DNA of 45,573 nucleotides. Source: Chitinispirillales bacterium (GTDB lineage Bacteria > Fibrobacterota > Chitinivibrionia > Chitinivibrionales > Chitinivibrionaceae). How positions within the stretch are numbered: position 1 is the stretch's first letter; every line of letters begins with the position of its first letter. Positions 34,372 through 42,441 of this stretch are shown piece by piece. Below the pieces are notes generated by a model. That model did no database searches and had not been told where the DNA came from. It saw only the letters and a list, made by a program, of their open reading frames with translations. The stretch lies in contig JAIRUI010000030.1 in NCBI GenBank assembly GCA_031254455.1, positions 1 to 45,573 of the forward strand, given 5' to 3'. A program made the position numbers and the translations under genes.

Positions 34372-34800
34372 ATGAAAACCGTTGTAATTAATGCAGATTC
34401 CATACAAAGAAAATGGTTTGTGGTAGATGCGGAAAATGTAGTGCTTGGAAGATTGGCTTCCAAATTGGCTTATATTCTTATGGGGAAAAACAAAGTAAAT
34501 TATTCTCCTAATCAAGACCATGGCGATTATGTTATCGTAATTAACGCTGAAAAAGTCGCTTTGACCGGAAATAAAGAAGAAACGAAAACATATTTTCGAC
34601 ATTCGCGTTATCCAGGCGGCGAAAAGATTCGTCCTTATAAAGTTCAAAGAGAACTTGACGCGTCGGTGATTATTAAAAAGGCGGTGCACGGAATGCTTCC
34701 GAAGAATGCGCGCGGTAAGGCGATTGAGCGTAAATTGTTTGTTTATGCGGGGAATGAGCATCCGCACACGGCGCAGAAACCAGAAAATTTATTTATTTAA
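34372..34800 (+). CDS. rplM: 50S ribosomal protein L13
   Basis: A 142-residue large-subunit protein needed early in 50S assembly. ATG 34372 is chosen over an in-frame TTG-type extension because L13 starts at this point (MKTVVINADSIQRKWFVVDA) and AAAGG lies upstream. Family motifs include VLGRLASKLA, the NPNQDHGDYV-like SPNQDHGDYVIVINA, HSRYPGG and KAVHGMLPKN. Full length. It is followed by rpsI after 13 bases, the usual rplM-rpsI pair. Confidence 0.97.
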   Translation: MKTVVINADSIQRKWFVVDAENVVLGRLASKLAYILMGKNKVNYSPNQDHGDYVIVINAEKVALTGNKEETKTYFRHSRYPGGEKIRPYKVQRELDASVIIKKAVHGMLPKNARGKAIERKLFVYAGNEHPHTAQKPENLFI

Positions 34801-34813
34801 GGAGTTTGTAATT

Positions 34814-35203
34814 TTGAGCGATACTATTGTTACGGTAGGAAGAAGAAAAAGTGCGGTCGCAAGGGTCTTTCTTAGTAAAGGAAGCGGTAAAATACTTGTG
34901 AACGGAGTCGATGTTTCCGACTATCTCAAAAGCGAAACGCTTCGCGTAAACGCCCAAAAGCCGTTTACGGTTTTAGAAAACGAGGGTGATTACGATGTGA
35001 AAGTCAACGTTTGCGGCGGCGGTTTGAGCGGCCAGGCGGGCGCGATTCGTTTGGGGATAGCGAGAGCGTTGGTCGAACTGAACGCGGAAAATCGTCCAAT
35101 ACTCAAAAAGGCGGGGCTTTTGACCCGTGACGCGCGTGAAGTCGAAAGAAAGAAATACGGCCAGGCGGGGGCGAGAAAAAAGTTCCAGTTCTCAAAGAGA
35201 TAA
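34814..35203 (+). CDS. rpsI: 30S ribosomal protein S9
   Basis: A 129-residue small-subunit protein whose C-terminal tail reaches the P-site tRNA. The start is TTG 34814 (L/M-SDTIVTVGRRKSAVARVF), nine bases after AAGGAG; a longer frame through the end of rplM is rejected because it would add unrelated residues. Motifs: GRRKSAVARVFL, GGGLSGQAGAIRLGIARAL and the basic end KKYGQAGARKKFQFSKR, which is the conserved tail. Cotranscribed with rplM. Confidence 0.97.
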   Translation: MSDTIVTVGRRKSAVARVFLSKGSGKILVNGVDVSDYLKSETLRVNAQKPFTVLENEGDYDVKVNVCGGGLSGQAGAIRLGIARALVELNAENRPILKKAGLLTRDAREVERKKYGQAGARKKFQFSKR

Positions 35204-35238
35204 TTATTTATATAAACTAAAACAATGCACGCTCGAAG

Positions 35239-35290
35239 TAATGGGTTCTGCCTAAACGGCAGCGTTTTCGGGCGGAGGCGAAACCCATTA
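35239..35290 (+). promoter_or_regulatory. Candidate structured leader upstream of rpsB
   Basis: A 9-bp perfect closing stem TAATGGGTT (35239-35247) / AACCCATTA (35282-35290) holds an inner 5-bp hairpin CTGCC-TAAAC-GGCAG (35248-35262) and a GC-rich arm (35263-35281). It ends five bases before the AAGGAG site of rpsB. There is no T-tract, so it is not a terminator. By position it could be an S2 autoregulatory site or mRNA leader. Confidence 0.5.
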
Positions 35291-35306
35291 ATATTAAGGA
35301 GTTTTA

Positions 35307-36116
35307 ATGTCGGTAATCAAAATTGAAGAGTTGTTGGAAGCAGGCGCTCACTTCGGTCACCAAATTCGGCGTTGGAATCCTAAAATGAAACCTTACATTC
35401 TTTGCGAAAGAAACGGTATTCATTTTATGGATTTGGAAAAAACCATTTTGGGGCTCAATAAATTTATTGAGAAAGTCGGCGAAGTGACGAGTAAAGGCGG
35501 AAAAATTTTGTTCGTGGGAACAAAAAAGCAGTTGAAAACGTATATTAGAGAAGAAGCGGAACGTTGCAAAATGCCGTTTGTTACGGAAAGATGGCTTGGA
35601 GGGATGCTCACCAATCTTGCTACCGTAAAAGAAAGTATCCGCCGTCTTGATAAATTGGAAGCGGAAATGGAAACGGAAGATTTTCACAAACTTACCAAAA
35701 AAGAGCAGGGGCAAAAACTTCACGACAAAGAAAAATTACTCTCGGTTTTGGGCGGTATCCGCGATATGAAGCATAATCCGAAAATCGTGTTTGTCGTTGA
35801 TACGGTAAGAGAGCATTTGGCGGTTGCCGAAGCGAGACGTTTGGGTATTGAAGTAGCGGCTATCGCCGACACCAACAGTAATCCCGATTTGATAGATTAT
35901 GTTATTCCGGCGAATGACGACGCCATAAAATCGGTTAAAGTTATTACCGAAAAAATAGTCGATGCGATTATTGACGCGACTAAAGACCTCAAAGTTATTG
36001 CCGGAAAAGAGGGCGAAGAGGACGAAGCGAAAAAAGCGGCAAAATACGAAAAACAAGACGCCGAAGATGAAGAATCTCGTAAACCAAGAAAAAAAATCAG
36101 AAAAAAAGCGGAATAA
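35307..36116 (+). CDS. rpsB: 30S ribosomal protein S2
   Basis: A 269-residue small-subunit protein that joins late and is needed for S1 binding. Conserved segments include EAGAHFGHQIRRWNPKMKPY, RNGIHFMDLEKT, GTKKQLK, VTERWLGGMLTN and the end of the core VDTVREHLAVAEARRLGI and AIADTNSNPDLIDYVIPAND. The last about 40 residues are a highly charged Lys/Glu/Asp tail, a modest extension. ATG with AAGGAG site. First gene of the rpsB-tsf-pyrH-frr cluster, which is conserved in many bacteria. Confidence 0.98.
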   Translation: MSVIKIEELLEAGAHFGHQIRRWNPKMKPYILCERNGIHFMDLEKTILGLNKFIEKVGEVTSKGGKILFVGTKKQLKTYIREEAERCKMPFVTERWLGGMLTNLATVKESIRRLDKLEAEMETEDFHKLTKKEQGQKLHDKEKLLSVLGGIRDMKHNPKIVFVVDTVREHLAVAEARRLGIEVAAIADTNSNPDLIDYVIPANDDAIKSVKVITEKIVDAIIDATKDLKVIAGKEGEEDEAKKAAKYEKQDAEDEESRKPRKKIRKKAE

Positions 36117-36199
36117 TTTGTCCGTAAAAATTAACGCGCTCCTTTTGTTTATAAAAGCGAACGGGTTTGTTTATCAACAATAAAACAAAGGAATAAATA

Positions 36200-37096
36200 A
36201 TGGATATTACCGCTTCGATGGTGGCACAGTTAAGAGAAAAAACCGGACTTGGAATGATGGATTGCAAAAAAGCGTTGACGGAAGCGGACGGGAATATGGC
36301 TTTTGCCGTTGAAAATTTGAGAAAGAAAGGCGCTGCGACCGCCGCAAAACGTTCGGGTAAGGCGACAAAAGAAGGTAAAGTCGTTTCGGTAACCGACGGA
36401 AAATTTTCGGCTATTATAGAAATTAATTGTGAAACGGAGCCCGTAGCGAAAGTCGAAGATTTTACGAATTTGCTCGAAGATATTAAAAAAGCGGTTATAG
36501 CCGATAAGCCCGATACTTTAGAATCGCTTTTAAAAATTAAGTCCGGTTCGCAGACTATCGGCGAAAGAACTATTGATTTGATTGGTAAAATCGGCGAGAA
36601 AATCGCCGTTTCGTCATATTTTCATCAAACCGCGCAAAACAATGACTTAATTTTTTCTTATGTACACTCAAACGGTAAAGTCGGTTCGTTGATTAAACTT
36701 ACCGCAGATAAAAATTTAGCGGACAATGCTGATTTTAAGACTTTGGGAAGCGACATTGCGATGCAAGTCGCCGCCCAAAAGCCGCTTGCTATTGATAGAG
36801 ACGGAATTTGTGCGCAAGCCGTCGCCAAAGAAAAAGAAATTTGCGAAGAACAAGTTAAAAACGATCCGAAAAACGCTAATAAGACGGCAGCCGTTTTGGA
36901 AAAAATCGCAGAAGGTAAATTATCTAAATTCTATAAAGAATCGACGCTGCTTGATCAGGAATTTATAAAAAACGATAAAATGTCCGTTCGGCAGGTGATT
37001 GACGAAACATCTGTAAAAATCGGCGCAAAAATTTCGGTCTCGGCTATGAATATGATCGAATTGGGCGCTAACAGCGTAGAGGAATCGGAGGAATAA
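36200..37096 (+). CDS. tsf: Elongation factor Ts
   Basis: A 298-residue nucleotide exchange factor for EF-Tu. The N-terminal UBA-like domain carries the signature VAQLREKTGLGMMDCKKALTE, here with GLGMMDC in place of the common GAGMMDC. It continues with INCETEPVAKVEDF and the two-lobed core; the end of the core has FYKESTLLDQEFIKND. ATG with AAAGGAA upstream. It lies 83 bases after rpsB and 8 before pyrH. Confidence 0.97.
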   Translation: MDITASMVAQLREKTGLGMMDCKKALTEADGNMAFAVENLRKKGAATAAKRSGKATKEGKVVSVTDGKFSAIIEINCETEPVAKVEDFTNLLEDIKKAVIADKPDTLESLLKIKSGSQTIGERTIDLIGKIGEKIAVSSYFHQTAQNNDLIFSYVHSNGKVGSLIKLTADKNLADNADFKTLGSDIAMQVAAQKPLAIDRDGICAQAVAKEKEICEEQVKNDPKNANKTAAVLEKIAEGKLSKFYKESTLLDQEFIKNDKMSVRQVIDETSVKIGAKISVSAMNMIELGANSVEESEE

Positions 37097-37104
37097 GAGA
37101 AAGA

Positions 37105-37818
37105 ATGGGGAAGTATAAACGAATACTTCTGAAATTGAGCGGAGAAGCGCTTGCCGGCGAAACGGGTTTCGGCGTTTCTTCCGATATTCTTTTGAACGTA
37201 GCGCAGGATATAAAACAAGTTGCCGCCGCCGGTATTGAGGTCGCTGTGGTGATAGGCGGAGGGAATATATTTCGCGGAATGTCCGCCGCGGCGAACGGCT
37301 TTAACAGAACGGCGGGCGATAATGTCGGAATGCTTGCGACTATCATAAACTCGATTATGCTTGCGGAGACGCTGAAAAAAATAGATATCGACGCTCGCGT
37401 GATGAATTCTTTTCAAGTCGATAAAGTCGCCGAATATTTTGTCGCTGAAAACGCGATACGGCATTTACAAAAAAAAAGAGTCGTTATTGTTTCCGGCGGA
37501 ACGGGGAATCCGTTTTTTACGACGGACACGGCGGCGGCTTTGCGTTGTGCGGAATTAAATTGCGACGTATTTTTTAAAGCTACGAAAGTTGACGGTATTT
37601 ACGACAAGGATCCGATGAAGTATAAAGACGCTGTAAAATTTAACGAGATTACGCATTCTTTTGCGCTTGAGAAGCGATTGAAAATTATGGATTCTGCGGC
37701 ATTTTCGCTTTGTTTAGATAATAACGTTGAAATCTTGGTTTTTGAATTGCTTAATAAAGGAAATATTTTTCGCGCCGTAAACGGTGAAAATGTCGGTACG
37801 GCGGTAAAGAAAGGATAG
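37105..37818 (+). CDS. pyrH: UMP kinase
   Basis: A 237-residue amino-acid-kinase-family enzyme phosphorylating UMP to UDP for nucleotide synthesis; bacterial forms are hexameric and regulated by GTP and UTP. Motifs: KLSGEALAGETGFG, VVIGGGNIFRG, MLATIINSIML, VVIVSGGTGNPFFTTDTAAA and KATKVDGIYDKDP. Length is typical. It starts eight bases after tsf and is followed by frr after four bases, a classical arrangement. Confidence 0.97.
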   Translation: MGKYKRILLKLSGEALAGETGFGVSSDILLNVAQDIKQVAAAGIEVAVVIGGGNIFRGMSAAANGFNRTAGDNVGMLATIINSIMLAETLKKIDIDARVMNSFQVDKVAEYFVAENAIRHLQKKRVVIVSGGTGNPFFTTDTAAALRCAELNCDVFFKATKVDGIYDKDPMKYKDAVKFNEITHSFALEKRLKIMDSAAFSLCLDNNVEILVFELLNKGNIFRAVNGENVGTAVKKG

Positions 37819-37822
37819 GATT

Positions 37823-38380
37823 GTGGTTGATTTGATTAAAACCGAAACAAAAGAAAAGATGGAAAAGTCCGTTGAATCTTTAAAAATTCATTTCAAAAAG
37901 ATACGTACGGGAAGAGCGTCGATAGATATGCTTGACGGAATAAAGGTTAGTTATTACGGAACGCCGAAGCCTATAAACCAAGTTGGAAATATTTCGACTC
38001 CGGATGCGAAGACGATAGTTGTTCAGCCGTGGGAGAAAAATCTTATAGGCGAAATAGAAAAAGCGATTTTGTCTTCAAATTTGGGAATTACTCCGCAAAA
38101 CGACGGGAATCTTATTCGTTTATCCGTTCCTTCGCTTACGGAAGAGCGGAGGAAAGAGTTGGCTAAGGAATGCAGAACTATGTCGGAAGATATAAAAGTC
38201 GCTATACGAAACATACGTAAAGACAGTAACGAGCAGATTAAAAAAGCGGAAAAAAATAAAGAATTGAGCGAGGATTTATCTAAAGACGCTCAGGATGATA
38301 TTCAAAAAATTACCGATTCCTACATTGCCAAAGTCGATGAACTGCTGGCGGTGAAAGAAAAGGAAGTTTTGAACCGATAG
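37823..38380 (+). CDS. frr: Ribosome recycling factor
   Basis: A 185-residue factor that splits the post-termination ribosome with EF-G. It has the three-helix bundle pattern and family motifs KIRTGRASIDMLDGIKVSYY, LGITPQNDGNLIRLSVPSLT, EERRKELAKECR and VAIRNIRKDSNEQIKKAEK. It starts at GTG 37823, four bases after pyrH, and is the normal length. Confidence 0.97.
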   Translation: MVDLIKTETKEKMEKSVESLKIHFKKIRTGRASIDMLDGIKVSYYGTPKPINQVGNISTPDAKTIVVQPWEKNLIGEIEKAILSSNLGITPQNDGNLIRLSVPSLTEERRKELAKECRTMSEDIKVAIRNIRKDSNEQIKKAEKNKELSEDLSKDAQDDIQKITDSYIAKVDELLAVKEKEVLNR

Positions 38381-38399
38381 GGGTTTCAGGTTTTTATTG

Positions 38400-39776
38400 A
38401 TGAAATTTACAGAATTAAATCTTTCGCAAAACGTTATGAGCGGCGTAAACGACGCCGGTTTTACGATTTGTACCGAAGTTCAGGAAAAAGTGATTCCGTT
38501 TGCGGTTAACGGACGTGACGTTTGTGTACAATCGCAGACAGGGACGGGAAAGACCGCCGCATTTTTGCTGTCGTTGTTTGAAATAATGGAAAAAAGCGAG
38601 TATCGGGAATTTGCGCTTATCGTTGTTCCGACACGGGAACTTGCCGCACAAATTGAAAAAGAAGCAAAACTTTTGGGAAAATTTCTGCCTTATAACATCG
38701 CTTCGTGTTATGGCGGCGTCGGTTATGAGGAACAAAAAGAAAACTTGCGGGTCGGGACGGAAATTCTTATAGGAACTCCGGGGCGTCTTATTGATTTGCA
38801 GCGAAAAGGGACGTTGAAACTTGAAAAATATCATTTTGCGGTTATTGACGAAGCCGACAGAATGTTTGATATGGGATTTTACCAAGACATTCGAAAGATT
38901 TTTAGAGCGTTGCCGGCAAAAGATTTTCGGCAAATTATGTTGTTTTCGGCGACCATGAGTTTCAAATGTCAAATTTTAGCTTCCGATTTTATGCGCAATC
39001 CGGTGAATATCGTAATTAATCCCGAAACTATAACGGTAGATAAAATCGAACAAAAAGTTTATCACGTAGGCAGTTCAAACAAATTTCGGCTAATGTTAGG
39101 CATACTGAAATCTTCTGAAAATAAAAGAGCGATTGTTTTCAGCAATACCAGAAATTTGTGTGAAGAATTGTATGCCAAATTGATTATAAACGGAGTGTCG
39201 GCTGTTTATTTGACAGGCGATATGACGCAGCGAAAACGCGATATTGCAATCGATAATTTCAAAAAAGGTTTGATTTGCGTACTTGTCGCTACGGATATTG
39301 CGGCGCGTGGAATACACGTCGATAATCTTGACATTGTAATAAATTATGATATTCCTATGGATGCGGAGAATTATATTCACAGAATCGGACGAACTGCGCG
39401 TGCGGGTAAAGAAGGAATCGCTTATACGTTCGCTTGCGAACATTTTGCCGAATATTTAAGTCCGATTGAAGAGAGAATAAATAAAAAAATCCCGTCTATT
39501 ATCGCTTGCAACGATGATTACGCCGAAGATAAAAGCGTGGGCGTATCGTGGCGTTCGGAGATAAAAGGTATGCAGAATCAGAATCGGCGCGATTATGCAT
39601 ATCCGCATAAACGCAGTGTAAAACCATATACTGAAAAATCAAAACATCGCGCTTCTTTTGTTGAAAAATATCACGAAGGGCGCGATATTAGTCATCCTCA
39701 AAACCCTGTATCGTTGCAGCATTCGCACAAAATTCACGACAATACCGTTAAAAGAAAATTTCTTGGATTGTTTTGA
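38400..39776 (+). CDS. DEAD-box RNA helicase
   Basis: A 458-residue ATP-dependent RNA helicase of the RhlE/DeaD type, acting in ribosome assembly or RNA turnover. All motifs are seen: Q motif (CTEVQEKVIPF), SQTGTGKT (I), VPTRELAAQ (Ia), GTPGRLIDL (Ib), IDEADRMF (II), LFSATMS (III), VFSNTRNLCEEL (IV), TDIAARGIHVDNLD (V) and HRIGRTARAG (VI). The last about 85 residues are a basic, Arg/Lys/His-rich disordered tail likely to bind RNA. ATG 38400 directly follows a TTG, and the ATG is preferred. It lies 19 bases after frr, so it may be cotranscribed with the translation genes. Confidence 0.94.
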   Translation: MKFTELNLSQNVMSGVNDAGFTICTEVQEKVIPFAVNGRDVCVQSQTGTGKTAAFLLSLFEIMEKSEYREFALIVVPTRELAAQIEKEAKLLGKFLPYNIASCYGGVGYEEQKENLRVGTEILIGTPGRLIDLQRKGTLKLEKYHFAVIDEADRMFDMGFYQDIRKIFRALPAKDFRQIMLFSATMSFKCQILASDFMRNPVNIVINPETITVDKIEQKVYHVGSSNKFRLMLGILKSSENKRAIVFSNTRNLCEELYAKLIINGVSAVYLTGDMTQRKRDIAIDNFKKGLICVLVATDIAARGIHVDNLDIVINYDIPMDAENYIHRIGRTARAGKEGIAYTFACEHFAEYLSPIEERINKKIPSIIACNDDYAEDKSVGVSWRSEIKGMQNQNRRDYAYPHKRSVKPYTEKSKHRASFVEKYHEGRDISHPQNPVSLQHSHKIHDNTVKRKFLGLF

Positions 39777-39795
39777 AGAAATATTTTGTAAATTT

Positions 39796-41037
39796 TCATC
39801 TCTTAAAAAGCAATTTAATGTAAAAAAGCGGATTTAGTAATTGTTTCCTGTCTTTTTGAGAAGCCACCGCTTCGGCTATTTTTATCATTGTTTCGCGGTT
39901 TTTTGCCGCGGCGCCTATAACAAAATCAATTAACCAAACCCATTTCATTTTATTGACTATCGCCGACACGCGAAATTCTTTGAGCAGCGCTTTTACACAA
40001 ATTTCGTGAAACATAGCCATTTTTTTTGCGGAGAAATCCCAGTTTTTGAATGCCGAATCAATAACTTGCGCCGCTTTTTGCGCCGAAAACATAGCGTTTC
40101 CTACTCCTTCACCGGTAAAATGTTCGGTTAATCCCATAGAATCGCCGATAATTAAAAGATGCGCTTTCGGCTTGAAAACCTTTATTCCGCCCAAATTCAG
40201 AAATGTCGCTTTGGGTTTTGTTATCGCTTGTGCGAATTTGAATCTGTCGGCAAAATGGCGGCTTGAAATTATCTTTTCCAATTCTCTTTTCGGGTTGATT
40301 TTGCGCCGTATTCGCGCTTTTTCCGGAATTACAAAACCTATATTGACAATGTCGTCTTTTTCAGGGAAAATCCAAAAATATCCTTCTACGATTGATTTCA
40401 CAAAGTGCATTTCTATCATATTTTTATCACATTCGACATCTTTGAAGTATTGTTTGATTCCGAATACGCATTTTTTACTGCTTGGGTAATTGTAATTTAT
40501 CGTTTTTAAGATTTTCGGAAAAATTCCGCAGGCGCAAACAACTATATTAGCCTCAAACATAACCGATTTTTTTGAATTGACTTGATTTCCGCGAATTCCG
40601 CAAATTTCGTTTTTCTTGTTGAAAATAAAACCCTTCGCCTCAAAATTTTCCAAAACGTCAACACCTGCGTTTCGCGCTTTGTTTATCAAAAAATTGTCGA
40701 AGAAGATTCGATTCAAAGTATAACCTTCAACGTCTTCCGTTCTACCCATCTTCGCATAATTTATCGGCAGAATCGTACCGTTCGGACTTGAAAAAACAAC
40801 GCCGTCAATTTGGTTTACAGGGCATTCTTCAAGAAATTCTTCATACAATTCAAGCGCCTGAAGCGTTTTAATCGCTCGTGTGGAAAGCCCGTCGCCGCAA
40901 ATTTTTTCACGCGGGAACACCGCTTTGTCTATAAGAAGTACGGAACGGTTTTGCTTTTTTACAAAAAGTGCGGCGGCGGCGCCGGCCGGTCCCGCTCCGA
41001 CAACAATTACATCAAAATTTTCAGTAATTTTACTCAA
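39796..41037 (-). CDS. FAD-dependent oxidoreductase, geranylgeranyl reductase family (copy 1)
   Basis: A 413-residue flavoprotein with the N-terminal FAD motif VIVVGAGPAGAAAA (GxGxxG at 14-19), LIDKAVFPREKICGDG, and the second FAD motif LLIIGDSMGLTEHFTGEG. This is the geranylgeranyl-reductase/UbiH-like layout. Members reduce double bonds in isoprenoid chains, for example of menaquinone (MenJ) or lipid precursors, on the membrane face. The start is TTG with GGTGAG upstream, one residue before the FAD strand context; no better start exists. A related gene lies 174 bases upstream on the same strand. Substrate unknown. Confidence 0.85.
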   Translation of the reverse strand: MSKITENFDVIVVGAGPAGAAAALFVKKQNRSVLLIDKAVFPREKICGDGLSTRAIKTLQALELYEEFLEECPVNQIDGVVFSSPNGTILPINYAKMGRTEDVEGYTLNRIFFDNFLINKARNAGVDVLENFEAKGFIFNKKNEICGIRGNQVNSKKSVMFEANIVVCACGIFPKILKTINYNYPSSKKCVFGIKQYFKDVECDKNMIEMHFVKSIVEGYFWIFPEKDDIVNIGFVIPEKARIRRKINPKRELEKIISSRHFADRFKFAQAITKPKATFLNLGGIKVFKPKAHLLIIGDSMGLTEHFTGEGVGNAMFSAQKAAQVIDSAFKNWDFSAKKMAMFHEICVKALLKEFRVSAIVNKMKWVWLIDFVIGAAAKNRETMIKIAEAVASQKDRKQLLNPLFYIKLLFKR

Positions 41038-41211
41038 AATTTATCTCACCGATTTTTTTATTTAGAATCATTTAATATCGTGAAAAATACGAATTATCGG
41101 CGTAACAAATGCGGAAAAAACCAAAATTTCAAATAATAGGCGAAAATGTATGTTTATTTTGATCGTAAATTTTTTATTTCATTCACATATTTTTGATAAG
41201 GTTTATCGTCT

Positions 41212-42393
41212 TCATCTAAACAAAAAGAATACTTTTAACAATAATTTGGGATGTTTTGCAAAAACCTTCATAAAAACGCGTAAATAACTCAATTTTTCCG
41301 GATTTTCATTTTTCAACGCCGCTGCGACGTCGTTATAAAAATCGTCGCCTTTGCTCAAAAGCGCGGTTTTCAGTACGTATGAGCGAACTTGATTCTTTCC
41401 GCAATATTTTTTCCAGTTTTTTTCGTAATCGTTCATTTTTTTATAGTTTACAATGCCGTTTTTAAGCGAATCTACAATTGTCTTACCTGCGGTTTTGCCG
41501 GCAAAAAGCGCGTATGCTATTCCGCCGCCGTTGAGCGCATTTACCTGCCCTGCCGTATCTCCCGCCAAAACGACGCCGTTTTTTGACAAAGGCGATAAAT
41601 ACTTCCCCACAGGAACGCCGCCGCAGTGCAAGTCTGTGATTTTTGCGTTCGGGAATTTTTTATCGACGAAATCATAAAACAATTTTTTCGCTAAACCCGC
41701 ATTCGAATATTTTCCCAGAACGCCAAGTCCGACGTTAGCGCAATTTTTTCCGCGCCCGAATACCCACAGATATCCGCCGACTGCGATTTTACTTCCCGTG
41801 TAAAATTCTATAGTGTTTTTTTCAATCAGGTCGTGTTCCACTTTCGCAAAAACGCAGCTTTCAATATCTTCGGGGGCAAAACCGTTTCTCCACCAGGTTT
41901 TTCTGCGAATTAGACTCTCTATTCCGTCTGCGGCCGCCAATACGCAGGAGATAAAAACGTCACCGTCTTGTGTAACGCATTTATATTCAAACTGCAGATT
42001 GCTTTTTTGCAGAATTTCAACATTGGAAATATATGTATTGTTAAAATATTTTGCACCCGCTCTTTGCGCGTTTTCTACAAGTTCTCTATCCATTTTTGTT
42101 CTATCGACGCAGAAACTCTCGCCGATATTTTTAACTTCTATATGCGTGTCGTTTGCGGAAACAAACCTGACTTTGTCGATTTGAGACAAAACCCATTCCG
42201 GCTTGATTCCCGTTGAAACGCTCATTCCTTTAAATCCTACGCCTTCACCGCAGCGAACCGGCATAGACGGAAACTCCTTACGCTCAATAAGTGCGGTGTT
42301 CAGCCCTGATTTTGCACAGATTTCGGCGCAAATCGCTCCTGCCGGACCTGCGCCGACAATCACGACGTCAAATCTTTTAATATTCTCATCCAT
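41212..42393 (-). CDS. FAD-dependent oxidoreductase, geranylgeranyl reductase family (copy 2)
   Basis: A 393-residue flavoprotein from ATG 42393 (MDENIKRFDVVIVGAGPAG, with GxGxxG at 14-19); an in-frame TTG at 42429 would add 12 residues and is the alternative. It carries PVRCGEGVG, close to the PCGEG motif of archaeal geranylgeranyl reductases, and GDTAGQVNALNGGGI as the second FAD motif. It differs clearly from its downstream neighbour (RCGEG against KICGDG; GGGI against GEGV), so the pair is not a recent duplication. Likely role: saturating isoprenoid chains or a similar membrane-lipid reduction. It lies 48 bases downstream of cstA. Confidence 0.85.
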   Translation of the reverse strand: MDENIKRFDVVIVGAGPAGAICAEICAKSGLNTALIERKEFPSMPVRCGEGVGFKGMSVSTGIKPEWVLSQIDKVRFVSANDTHIEVKNIGESFCVDRTKMDRELVENAQRAGAKYFNNTYISNVEILQKSNLQFEYKCVTQDGDVFISCVLAAADGIESLIRRKTWWRNGFAPEDIESCVFAKVEHDLIEKNTIEFYTGSKIAVGGYLWVFGRGKNCANVGLGVLGKYSNAGLAKKLFYDFVDKKFPNAKITDLHCGGVPVGKYLSPLSKNGVVLAGDTAGQVNALNGGGIAYALFAGKTAGKTIVDSLKNGIVNYKKMNDYEKNWKKYCGKNQVRSYVLKTALLSKGDDFYNDVAAALKNENPEKLSYLRVFMKVFAKHPKLLLKVFFLFR

Positions 42394-42441
42394 ATTGCCG
42401 AGTAATATACTTTCTGCAGCAAAGAGCAATGTCGGAAGACA

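Noticed and set aside
34706..34813. Longer start for S9 inside rplM
   Set aside because: The extra 36 residues are an out-of-frame reading of the end of rplM; TTG 34814 has the ribosome site and the family N-terminus.
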